Positions 43,855-52,414 of a DNA stretch of 64,000 bases are shown in pieces. The notes under the pieces were generated by a model. That model made no database searches, had not been told where the DNA came from, and saw nothing but the letters and a program-made list of their open reading frames with translations. Within the stretch, counting starts at the first letter, position 1. Every line of letters begins with the position of its first letter. This DNA is from Isoperla grammatica (lineage: Eukaryota > Arthropoda > Insecta > Plecoptera > Perlodidae). Position numbers and translations under genes: made by a program. The DNA is taken from the NCBI GenBank assembly GCA_945910005.1, contig OX246747.1:11499035-11563034 (forward strand), written 5' to 3'.

Positions 43855-44860
43855 CTTTCCAAAAAGGCCATGGCAAGTTGTCGCTATGGATTTATTTAAA
43901 CTAGAAGAGAAATGGTTCCTAGTCGTCACTGACTATTATTCCCGATACTTTGAGATCGCAGAGTTGACCAGTCTGAAATCTGCAGCCATAATTAATCACT
44001 GTAAAGCCATGTTTTCCAGACATGGTATTCCTGAAGTGGTACGCAGCGACAATGGGCCTCAGTTTGGAACCCTAGAGAAATCAGAATTTAAACAATTTTC
44101 AAAACTTTACGGATTTGACGTTGTTACCAGCAGCCCCAAACATAGCCAGAGTAACGGTTTCGCAGAGGCTGCGGTAAAAATAGCAAAACTAATCCTAAAG
44201 AAATCTGAAGATGTTTATACCGCTCTACTGGCGTATCGTACCACACCATTAGCCAATGGTTTCAGCCCATCAGAACTTCTGATGAACCGTCGTTTACGGA
44301 CAACTCTACCGATGACTTCACGGCTCCTCAGCCAAAAACCGGACCTGTCGAGCCTGAATGTTAAGGAGAATGAGATCAAGATGCGGCAGAAGCACAATTA
44401 CGACCGCAGACACAACGCCCGGGAACTGTCGGAGCTGACTGTTGGTGAACCGGTCTGGGTGATCGACATGCGCTGTCATGGCATTGTTACGGGGAAAACT
44501 GATGAGCCACGTTCGTACAATATTAGAACGTCTAGAGGTCTTCTCCGTCGCAACCGGTGGCATCTTATTCCGGCTCCGTACTTCAAGGATGAGGGTGAAG
44601 AAGATGATGACGTCAACAGAAATTGGAATACCGCCCGGGAGCCTTGGTCAACCAATGATTGTCCTCGCCCTAGTCCCCGTCCACCCGTGGAAAAGAAGAA
44701 TCTCGACTCTCATTCCCCTAGTCGCAGTCCAACACAGAAGAGAAGCAATGTTGATGATGGGAGCCCAGTTTCCACGTTGCAACCTCCTATTGTTGATGAG
44801 AACTATAAGACTACTAGGAGCGGCCGTACTATCAAGGTGCCGTCCAAATTAAATTTATAA
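43787..44860 (+). CDS. Gypsy integrase catalytic core and C-terminus (+1 frame)
   Basis: The meaningful part begins at about 43,826 (NHNEPLIPSDFPKRPWQVVA). The catalytic Asp in VAMDLFKLEEKWF, Asp in VVRSDNGPQFGTL and Glu in QSNGFAEAAVKIAK give a complete DDE. The tail (LLSQKPDLSSL...SRSGRTIKVPSKLNL) is the usual variable C-terminus. It follows gag-pol only by a +1 shift at the seven-A run. Interrupting integrase in mid-domain is not usual for programmed shifting, so an indel or a sequencing error in the homopolymer is more likely. Confidence 0.9.
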   Translation: MFDLVHNVSNTQKNHNEPLIPSDFPKRPWQVVAMDLFKLEEKWFLVVTDYYSRYFEIAELTSLKSAAIINHCKAMFSRHGIPEVVRSDNGPQFGTLEKSEFKQFSKLYGFDVVTSSPKHSQSNGFAEAAVKIAKLILKKSEDVYTALLAYRTTPLANGFSPSELLMNRRLRTTLPMTSRLLSQKPDLSSLNVKENEIKMRQKHNYDRRHNARELSELTVGEPVWVIDMRCHGIVTGKTDEPRSYNIRTSRGLLRRNRWHLIPAPYFKDEGEEDDDVNRNWNTAREPWSTNDCPRPSPRPPVEKKNLDSHSPSRSPTQKRSNVDDGSPVSTLQPPIVDENYKTTRSGRTIKVPSKLNL

Positions 44861-45010
44861 CTTGTTTCAGAAGAACTTATCTTTATAAAATTTTGAGTTA
44901 GATTATTATAAAACTGTGTTAATCTTTAAAAGCTAATTGTGTATGAAATGTTAGTGGTTTACATGTGTCCTGTCTTTTGAGCCATTTGCTCCTTTAATGA
45001 AAAAGGGAGA

Positions 45011-45208
45011 TGTACTGTACTGTACTATCTAGAAGGCTGTGACTGCATTCGATCTATGGGAGTCGATAGGTCGAACGGTAATCGAGTGGGAAATAAAATG
45101 TCTACCAGACTTGGTGAAGGGATCTTGGTGTTGAAGAGTTATCTTTAATCATCCACTTCACATCTCACCATCCTAAACTTATTATTAGCTAAAACGACTA
45201 ATAAGACA
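45011..45208 (+). repeat. Right LTR of the gypsy element
   Basis: Same 198 bp as the left LTR, followed by the GTTTA duplication. Confidence 0.93.
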
Positions 45209-46220
45209 GTTTAGGCCTGTAGGCCTACAACAAGAATGACAAAACAGGCAAGTCTACTTATGGATAACTAGACCTAGGCCTGCAAATGTAGGCCTCAAGT
45301 AAATAAATTATGATTTCAATCTCACCTGTACTTTGAATACGATGAATCTGGAGCCACATCTTGTGCGAGGTTCCTGGCCCTTTTATAAAACTCTTCTGAA
45401 AGTGTTGGTCGAATAACACTATTCTTAACATGGTAGAACTGCATTAAAGGGACAGGAGCATATGTAGAAAGGCTTGGTGACTTTTTCTGTGCCCACAAGC
45501 ACTTGGTTTCTGTCACTGACAGATCTTCAACATGTTCAATGTCAGTTCTGAAAAATTACAAAGTAAAGTTACTGTTACTGTTATTTACTAGGCCCATTGG
45601 TTGGTGGCTTGGTGCAGACCAAAGTTCCAAGCTAGGACCTTCTCTATGGGCCTGAGCCCTAGGCTAGCCTAGGCCTAGGCCAGGCCTAGTGCAAAGTCTT
45701 TGCCAATATAGGCCTATATAGTCTTACCTGTTGAGGAACCATAACACAGCAGAAATGTGTTTGCATTTGCTTGAAAGTCCAGCCTTGCAGGTAACCCTAC
45801 ACGAGAACTCGACGATAATCAATTTATTTTCCTTCACCGTGAGATGACCGGTTACTTGATGCCTTAACACTCGAATTTCGGATTCTAGACGCTGCGTATA
45901 CCCACAAGCTATTACAAAACCTCCATTTAATACATTTTCGCCTTCACTTAAGTTTCTGGAACCTTCATTACATTGTAAATATCGAAACATTTCGTCAAAT
46001 TTTAGGCATAACGCCATGCTGTCTGCGGAATCTATCCTCGGGCAGGCTGCCATATTGAAACGACATGCCTGCCATCTACGTTCAACTTGTGTACCTAATA
46101 CTACTCACTCAAGGGTTAAATTGCTCTCGGCCCAGCCTGGTCCAAAGAAATTGGAGTCCAGCGCGGCCCAACCGCCAAGTTGACACATTAGGTCCGGCCT
46201 GGGCCGTGCGCACGCCTATG

Positions 46221-47214
46221 TTATTACCGATTGTGATGCCATTTTGACCAGTGATTCGGTAGAAGCCAATAATGTTAGGCAATTTGAAGAGGTGGGCACT
46301 CAGACCCATTGTGAAGAACCCACATTCACAATTTCAAAATTCGTTAATAACCCAGATGCTATACACTTCTTCACTGGACTGGAAAAGTATTCAAAATTTA
46401 AATTTGTATTACAAACCCTTGGTCCCGCTGCTCACCAGTTAAATTATTACAGAAGCCAAGTCTTAAACCTTTCGGTGGAAAACCATTTATTTTTATGTCT
46501 TATTAAACTCAGGCAGAATAAACAAATGTATGAATTGAGTTTGTTATTTGAAGTATCGCAAAATACTGTCTCAAATATTTATGTTACGTGGATAACATTC
46601 ATGTCCTTGCAGTGGGGTGAACTAAATATCTGGCCAAGTGCGGAGTTGGTCAAGTACTATGCCAAGTGATTTTAAAAGGAAATTCCCTAGTACACGTGTT
46701 ATAATAGATGGCACTGAGTTCCCGATTGAAAAACCAACAGAGCCCAACGCACAACAAGTTACCTTTTCTACCTATAAGAATCGGAACACTTTGAAAGTTT
46801 TAGTAGGAGCAACACCGGGTGGATTAATATCTTACTGCTCAGAAGTCTATGGTAGCTCTGCTAATGCCAGACACATTGTGGAGAGGGGCAACTTGATCGA
46901 CATGTGCTCTCAAGGTGATAGTATAATGGCAGATCGAGGATTTAATGTGCAAGATTTGTTTGCAGCTAAAGACATAACTATAAACACCATCATTCTTGAA
47001 GGGTAAAAGCCAGCTGTCTGGACTAACCGTAGTTCATGATCGTAAGATCGCAAGTAAACGTGTTCACATTGAACGCATTATTGGTCTTTCGAAAACCTAT
47101 CGCATCTTAAAGCAAGAACTTAACACTCACTTTGTTACTCTGGGTAACGATATTTATTTTGTGTGTGCAATGCTATGCAACTTTCGAGAGGGCATTGTAA
47201 GCAAGAAAGCATAG
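46221..47214 (+). pseudogene. ISL2EU-b transposase, catalytic part
   Basis: The frame picks up after the insertion at DCDAILTSDSVEANNVRQFE. The HTH region is KQMYELSLLFEVSQNTVSNI. One indel near 46,664 precedes MPSDFKRKFPSTRVIIDGTE (first Asp). SIMADRGFNVQDLF carries the second Asp, another shift near 46,997 leads to LKGKSQLSGLTVVHDRKIAS, and KRVHIERIIGLSKTYRIL has the Glu. The stop is at 47,212. It is about as diverged from ISL2EU-a as separate families would be. Convergent YqaJ-b follows downstream. Confidence 0.82.
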
Positions 47215-47442
47215 AGCTAATGACAATCAGTGAAGGTGAATATTCCTTACATGTAGATAGACTTACAATAATTTATAATGTGTTACGATATTGCTACATA
47301 TTCACATAGCACAACGAATATTTGGCTGCGTACTGGTTATTTTCATAATAATATTACAGCTTTACTTTGTTTGCCAGTGGTAGTCAAACTGCAACTTAGG
47401 CTATAGGCTTCCCTACCCTTGAATTGTTGCTTCATGTAAGTT

Positions 47443-48130
47443 TTAGTTTAGTCTAGTTTTACCATAGTCTAAATACAAATACTTTTCCCTTATTGCTGGT
47501 AGAAAATGTAAATCAGCAAATACTACAAGCTTTACTAGCAAGTACTCAATCAGTTCCTGGTTTCGTTTTATATTTATAATGGCGGTGTCTTTATAGGTAT
47601 GAACAATGAAGTCACAACTATTTCTTTTAGTAGCCAATAGTTGTCCCTGAATCTGGAAATAATATGTGTGATTTTTTTAGGTTTAGTGCTCCATCGACAA
47701 TTTCCAAATATGGCACAGTGACGGGAGAAACAAAATTGTCTCTAGCAGTAAATGGGCATTTCACTTCAATCACTTTATCATTGCCTACCAGTCCATCAGG
47801 TGATGCGCCAGGATAGGGGGGTGTATCCACAACAAAAAGTCCACACAAATTTACTACATGGCTTGTAAGTTCTGTGTATTTTTGTATGGCCACCTGTTCA
47901 TTCAAGATTCCATGTTCCATCTGCCTACTGACAAACGTCTGAGGGTTTATGATAGATTCACATAACTTATCCATATGTCTTCGCTCAGTAGCGGAATAGA
48001 TGTCCTTAAACTTTGTGGATGTGACCCAAACAGATTTTTCTTTGAGCCACTGCTTGTTTCTAGCTTGACCCTTGTACTAACTTTAATGTTGATTATCTCT
48101 TCTTCGGTGAATGTTAGTGTTTGAGCCGGG
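47443..48130 (-). pseudogene. ISL2EU-b YqaJ nuclease
   Basis: From the right, the frame reads TLTFTEEEIINIKVSTRVK. After a shift it continues NKQWLKEKSVWVTSTKFKDI, then MDKLCESIINPQTFVSRQME, GASPDGLVGNDKVIEVKCPF (nuclease core D...EVK) and VTVPYLEIVDGALNLKK. A shift in an A-run near 47,678 leads to TKRNSCDFIVHTYKDTAIIN and a stop at 47,443-47,445. It converges with the ISL2EU-b transposase, as in ISL2EU-a. The N-terminal SWIM exon is absent, replaced by BEL/Pao sequence. Confidence 0.8.
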
Positions 48131-48199
48131 GTGCTCACTCCGAGGAGTTTTTTAGTGGACTGTATATATTTTTGTGTAGACTTACCCCAATGATGTTTG

Positions 48200-48705
48200 A
48201 AAGGTGACGAAACGTAGATGACAGCGACGGGCGGAAAAAGGCCGTCGTGAGAAAGAGATAGAAGAAAGAAACTCGAGTTTAGAAGAGAAAAGAAGGAAAG
48301 ATGAAAATGCCTGGAAGGCGATCGAACCCAGGACATGCAGCGTCGAAGAAGCCGTCTGGGCGCGAGAGAATAAACGAGAGAGAAATACACTTGACTGGAC
48401 GAGGTCGAGAGTCGAACAATACAGACGTGACCGACGAGGTCGGAGACTGGGACACTACTACGAGATAAGAGATAAGCTGCGTGCTGACAACGGGAAAACA
48501 GTAAGAGATTACGTGATTGGCCCAAAATCGAAATATATGAAATAAATAGACAGGTATACCAACACCGAGAAAATACATATCACCAGCGACGAATAAATGG
48601 CGCGAACATACCGCCCACCTAAATAGACCAATTTTAGATAGAACAAAGAGAAATAACAAACTATGAACTACAAAACTAAATCTAACAACACTCCGAAACG
48701 AACGA
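48200..48705 (-). repeat. Probable LTR of the BEL/Pao remnant
   Basis: It directly follows the pol stop (minus strand) and is non-coding and pyrimidine-rich. A TGTTCGCGCC...CTACA pair would give TG...CA-type ends at about 48,610-48,188. No second copy is in the window to confirm the borders. Confidence 0.45.
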
Positions 48706-51344
48706 CTAAAGAGAGGGGAGGGTAACTAACTTGTTCACCGGTCGGGTGAACACTCCTTTAGACGTGCGAACGGACGCGACTCGGACGACGTTGTCGTTAC
48801 CAGGGTACACCTGAACCACCCTGCCAATAGGCCAAGTTAATGGGGTAGTGGCGGGTTCCAACACGAAGACGACGTCACCGACCTTGAGATTTGGACACGC
48901 GCGCACCCACTTCCCACGCTGCATTTGCGTATGCAGGTACTCTCTGGACCAACGCGTCCAGAAGGATTGATGCAGCTGACGCACTTGATGCCCACGAGAA
49001 AGGTGAGAAGTAGACTCGGCGACAGCTGTTTCAGGGGGTGCGAGAAGTGAGGTGCCAATCAACAAGTGGGCGGGGGAAAGGTAATCAGGGCCTTCCAGGG
49101 GGTCGAACGAAGTGGCACAAAGAGGTCGACTGTTCAACACGGCTTCAATACGTGCAAACAGGGTAGAATACTCCTCGAAATTAAGGGAGGAATCCTTAAT
49201 TGATCTATGCAGAAGCAGTTTGGCGGACTTCACTCCAGCTTCCCATAGGCCACCGAAATTAGGGGCGTAAGGGGGGTTGAAATGCCACTGAACATTACGT
49301 AGAGCGAGCTTGTCAGCGATAGTAGTTTCAGCTGAGGCGAGAGAATCGTGTGTCTCGCGGAGCGTACGGGCAGCACCTACGTAATTACGACCTCAGTCGG
49401 AATAAATATGAGCGGGGAGGCCACGACGAGCGAGAAACCGATCAAGACAGGCCAGGAAGGCTTCAGTGGATAAGTCCGAAACAACTCTCGGTGAACAGCC
49501 TTAGTGGCCATGCAGATGAACAGGCACAAGTAACCCTTGACGATAGGGGCGTTACGGCGGGAACTGGTCTTCACGGAGAAAGGGCCAGCGTAGTCAGTGC
49601 CTACGTTGAGGAAAGCGCGTGAAGGCTTAGCGCGAGGTTCAGGCAGCTCAGCCATGATTGGCTAAACAGGCTTGGCGCGGAATTTGAAACAGGTTAAGCA
49701 ACGTCGAATGCGTTGCCGCAATAAACCGCGTAGAGCAACGATCCAATACATCTGCTGAATGAGAGCTTGCACAGTGCGAGGGCCAGAGTGCAATGACGTG
49801 AGATGGAAAGCATCACACAAGAGTGCGGACAGATGAGCTTCTTTGGGAAGCAAGAGCGGATGACGTGCGTCTTCGGGAAGTGAAGAGTATTGAAGTCTGC
49901 CGCCCACCCTGAGAAACCCACGGGAGTCAATGAAGGGTTTGAGGGGGGCGTAGCGGTGAGACACGGGCGAGTGTTTCGCCAATTGCTTGAACTCATTGGC
50001 GAAATAATGTCGTTGAGTGATGCGTACGAACAAACGCATCGCGTCCTCAAGTTCGGACGGGAGCACGGGACCAGTGGGGGAAGCAAGCTGACTTCGGCGA
50101 GCAAGCAAAATGCGGGAAAAGCGTACCACGTGACCAAACACGCGCTTGGCTTTGACGAGCGAGGAGAAGCTTTGCAGCTTAACTAGTAGAGGGTCAACAA
50201 CGGGGTCAAGACTGATCAGAACTGTGGGAGACGCCTTCAGCCCAGGCACCTCGTGGCTAGGTTCACGCGAGGGGACCGAGCGAGGCCACGTAAAGGGGGG
50301 CAAACGCATGAACGGGGGACCAGAGAACCATATGGGATGGTTCAACAAGTCCTGGGGGAAAAGTCCCCGAGAAGCACAGTCGGCAGGGTTCTCTTCGGAA
50401 CGAACGTGAGACCAGTTCAGAGGAGAAGTGGTCTCGAGAATTTCAACCACTCGATTGGCGACGAAAGTCTTAAGCTGGTGCGGGGGGGTAGAGAGCCAGG
50501 CAAGTACGATCGTGGAATCGGTATAGAGCAACACTGATTCTATGTGCAAGAACTCGAGAGCGGGCAGGGCATCTTTCAACACCCGAGACAATAACAATGC
50601 GCCACTGAGCTCCAGTTTAGGGACAGTGAGAAGCTTGACGGGCGCGACCTTGCTCCTGCCTCTCAACAGTCTGACATGAGATTGCGAGCACGTCTCAACG
50701 TGCAAATAGAGAGTAGCAGCATAGGCCTTCTCGGAGGCGTCACAAAACCCCACAAGCCGGTAGGTGGCGTCACTCAAAACAAGGAGGCGCGGAACACTGA
50801 CATCACTCAACTTGGACACGCTTTCGATGGCAGTGATCCAAGTCTGAGAAAGCGACTCCGGAAGTGATTCGTCCCACTCCACGCGCAAGAGCCAGAGATT
50901 CTGCATGCACACTTTCATCCAGGAGAGGAAAGGTGTGAGAAACCCGAGAGGGTCAAATATGCGCGCAATGTAGGAGAGTATGGAACGTTTGGTGAAACAA
51001 CCTTCGAAAGGTAGAGTGTGAAAACTGAAGCAATCAGAGCGAGGGTCCCACAACAATCCAAGAATTTTCAGAGTCTGCTCATCGTTAGAGAATACCAGGG
51101 GAGTCTCCAGGTGGTCCTGGGGAAGAGCGCTAAGAGCGTCGGGAGAGTTGCTAGCCCATTTGCGAAGTTCGACCCCGGCGCACTGAGTGATTGATTGCAA
51201 CTCAGCGCGAAGCGCGAGAGCTTCGTCAAGGTCACTGGCACCGGATACTATGTCATCGATGTAGATGTTTGAAGTGAGGGCGCGTGAAGCACGAGGAAAC
51301 TGCGCGCCCTCGTCCTTGACAAGTTGCTGCAACACTCTACCCAC
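48706..51344 (-). pseudogene. BEL/Pao retrotransposon pol (RT end, RNase H, integrase)
   Basis: It begins in RT with VLQQLVKDEGAQF and NIYIDDIVSG (YIDD active site). The Pao/A17 region follows (FTKRSILSYIARIFDPLGFL), then RNase H with VGFCDASEKAYAATLY and LLYTDSTIVLAWL. Integrase has the zinc finger (FHLTSLHSGPRTVQALIQQM), NVGTDYAGPF (first Asp), AHIYSD followed by TGA where Arg is expected (second Asp), and GGLWEAGVKSAKLLL (Glu). There is a frameshift near 49,470. The last block, DVVFVLEPATTPLTWPIGRV, is the usual BEL C-terminal domain. Gag, protease and most of RT are missing. Confidence 0.88.
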
Positions 51345-51357
51345 TCCGTCTACCCAC

Positions 51358-51546
51358 TCAGTAACTAAACTGATTTGCAGTGGGGGACTTTAATTTAAAG
51401 CGACTAAACCAACCCTGCAGGCTTCGAACACCATCGACGAGTGAGCGATAACCAATCAAAGATCGATATTTCAAATACGAAACATATGAATCAGTGATTG
51501 GACAGTGCGAGCACCTGCGGACAAATGCCAGAACCAACAAGGCCAA
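51358..51546 (-). other. Short unrecognised open frame upstream of the BEL remnant
   Basis: YLKYRSLIGYRSLVDGVRSL, then QGWFSRFKLKSPTANQFSY ends at a stop 14 bp before the pol fragment. It has no known domain. It may be the truncation junction of the element. Confidence 0.25.
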
Positions 51547-51655
51547 TTCAGAACAACTTTGAATTTATTGAGTGCTTCGTTGCTAGGACGGCTCCAAAGT
51601 CACCGTTTACTTATTCCTAAGCCAAGAACTAATGGAATTGAATCCACATTAGAAG

Positions 51656-52045
51656 TTAAAAAACTTCTGCCTGAAGCGGGATTTGAACCCGGGACCTTCT
51701 GCATTGCATGCTCATACTACCAATATAATCATGGTCATTGTGAAGGGCATATGTATTGGCTGGAGGCAAAGTTTGCAATATGGGCATTGTAGTGTGTGCA
51801 GATGCAGCATAGTTTATGCATATGTTGTTGACAGAGTCGTTGAACCCTGCCATTTTCCTGAGGTGGAGTGGGCGTGGATCAAACGTTGGAATGTACGTCA
51901 TCGTTTTACCTCGGATATGTTTTGCCTTTTTTGGAGAGCCATGGAAGGGACGTTTAGGTTTGTGGAAAGTTTGTATTGTTTGGGTACAAACTTCAGCCAG
52001 TACTATATTTTTATTTTCGGTTACATCTGCAACGGCTAACTTCAT
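51656..52045 (-). other. Open frame truncated by a SINE, unrecognised
   Basis: The minus-strand frame reads VLAEVCTQTIQTFHKPKRPF, then GKTMTYIPTFDPRPLHLRKM and SAHTTMPILQTLPPANTYAL. It is open across 129 codons and begins exactly where the SINE at 52,046 starts. It could be an exon of a transposon-linked gene. The C-terminal part overlaps the tRNA-like sequence. Confidence 0.3.
51668..51737 (-). tRNA. tRNA-like sequence (pseudo-tRNA or SINE head)
   Basis: The minus strand carries GGTCCCGGGTTCAAATCCCG (T-arm and B box) preceded by TATTGGTAGTATGAGCATGC, which resembles a D-arm/anticodon region. The length from the D side to the 3' end is about 70 nt. The anticodon stem does not pair well and the acceptor stem is poor, so it is not a convincing functional tRNA. 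An anticodon of TGC (Ala) would be the nearest reading. Confidence 0.45.
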
Positions 52046-52258
52046 TGATAGATATTTGGGCTTAACGTCTCATATTTTTGCAACTTGGCTAATCGAGACG
52101 ATGAGTGGGTGAAATATGAAAATGAAATAGGTGGCATTTTGGAGGAAAGGGGCAAGTAGGAGGAAGAGGAGGAAAGGGGAAGGGGAAGGGGGAGGAAAAG
52201 GGAGTGGGGAGGGTGTGGACTGCATTTCGTCTGACTTCTCCTCGACCTGTCCGGCTAG
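52046..52258 (+). repeat. SINE-like repeat, short body, 3' truncated
   Basis: Starts GATAGATATTTGGGCTTAAC and ends at CTGTCCGGCTAG within the tail. There is no target duplication that I can confirm. Confidence 0.82.
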
Positions 52259-52414
52259 CGACTTTACAAACCCTAATCGAGCCCAGCACATGGCGGCCAT
52301 TTTTTAATTTCGCGTGACGTAGAACACCTATGACCTTGGGCCTATCACAAAACGTCAACATAACCAAAAAAATTCAACTCTCGCCGCGACGAGAATCATA
52401 CTTGCACACTGTCA

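Larger units (their letters stand above)
40454..45208 (+). mobile_element. Ty3/gypsy LTR retrotransposon, complete
   Basis: Two 198 bp LTRs (TGTACTG...AAGACA) at 40,454-40,651 and 45,011-45,208 appear identical when read side by side. GTTTA duplicates at 40,449-40,453 and 45,209-45,213. The primer-binding site TGGTGGCAGCGG starts right after the left LTR. A purine tract (AAAAAGGGAGA) precedes the right one. Gag-pol fills the interior in two overlapping frames. The identical LTRs indicate a recent insertion into intron 2 of the YqaJ gene. Confidence 0.95.
38510..46053 (-). pseudogene. ISL2EU-a SWIM/YqaJ nuclease, three exons
   Basis: Exon 1 (46,053-45,728) starts MAACPRIDSADSMALCLKF and ends with a SWIM-like finger, CRVTCKAGLSSKCKHISAVL. 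Exon 2 (45,547-45,326) reads TDIEHVEDLSVTETKCLWAQ and YAPVPLMQFYHVKNSVI. Exon 3 (39,872-38,510) carries RKFRITCSRCYEVYTAGQ and then the YqaJ nuclease core SPDGVVFEGDKPSKLMEIKY (D...EIK) and GMALLNLPTCDLVIYCPFDE. All junctions are GT-AG and keep phase. A SINE at 38,736-39,107 interrupts exon 3. Before that, a small indel near 39,385 shifts the frame (RHGI to LARQMYKTHFD). The gypsy element lies wholly in intron 2. Predicted role: 5'-3' exonuclease that assists transposition, by analogy with the family. Confidence 0.85.
33481..46120. mobile_element. ISL2EU-a DNA transposon (12.6 kb with nested insertions)
   Basis: TTTAACCGTTGAGTGAGTA at 33,481 is matched in inverse by the sequence ending at 46,120 (TTTAACCCTTGAGTGAGTA on the minus strand). 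Just inside lie a THAP-DDE transposase gene (+, 33,853-37,222) and a SWIM/YqaJ nuclease gene (-, 46,053-38,510), convergently arranged. A DDE transposase paired with a YqaJ exonuclease is the hallmark of the ISL2EU group related to PIF/Harbinger. Without the gypsy element (4.76 kb) and the two SINE copies it would be about 7.2 kb. The short target duplication expected at its ends could not be fixed. Confidence 0.8.
33152..46220. mobile_element. Outer TIR element split by ISL2EU-a, inserted in ISL2EU-b
   Basis: CATAGGCGTGCGCA begins at 33,152 and its reverse complement ends at 46,220. The flanks read CTATTACC (33,144-33,151) and TTATTACC (46,221-46,228), a 7-8 bp target duplication. Removing one flank copy and the insert restores the transposase reading frame. 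The outer element proper is 33,152-33,480 plus 46,121-46,220, about 430 bp and non-coding, with self-complementary GGGGCGAAGCCCC at about 33,209. The 8 bp duplication would suit a hAT-like MITE, but the superfamily is not proven. Confidence 0.75.

Noticed and set aside
43787..43860. Programmed ribosomal frameshift in gypsy
   Set aside because: The required shift is +1 in the middle of the integrase domain, while gypsy shifts occur between gag and pol. An indel or sequencing error in A7 is simpler.
33152..46220. A single very large transposon with CATAGGCGTGCGCA ends and ISL2EU cargo
   Set aside because: Inner TIRs at 33,481 and 46,120 match the ISL2EU gene pair, and the outer 7-8 bp duplication does not suit ISL2EU. 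A small outer element interrupted by ISL2EU-a explains both.
47947..48525. Single minus-strand gene of 192 codons
   Set aside because: It joins BEL LTR sequence to the start of YqaJ-b in an open frame by chance; only the last third has YqaJ homology.
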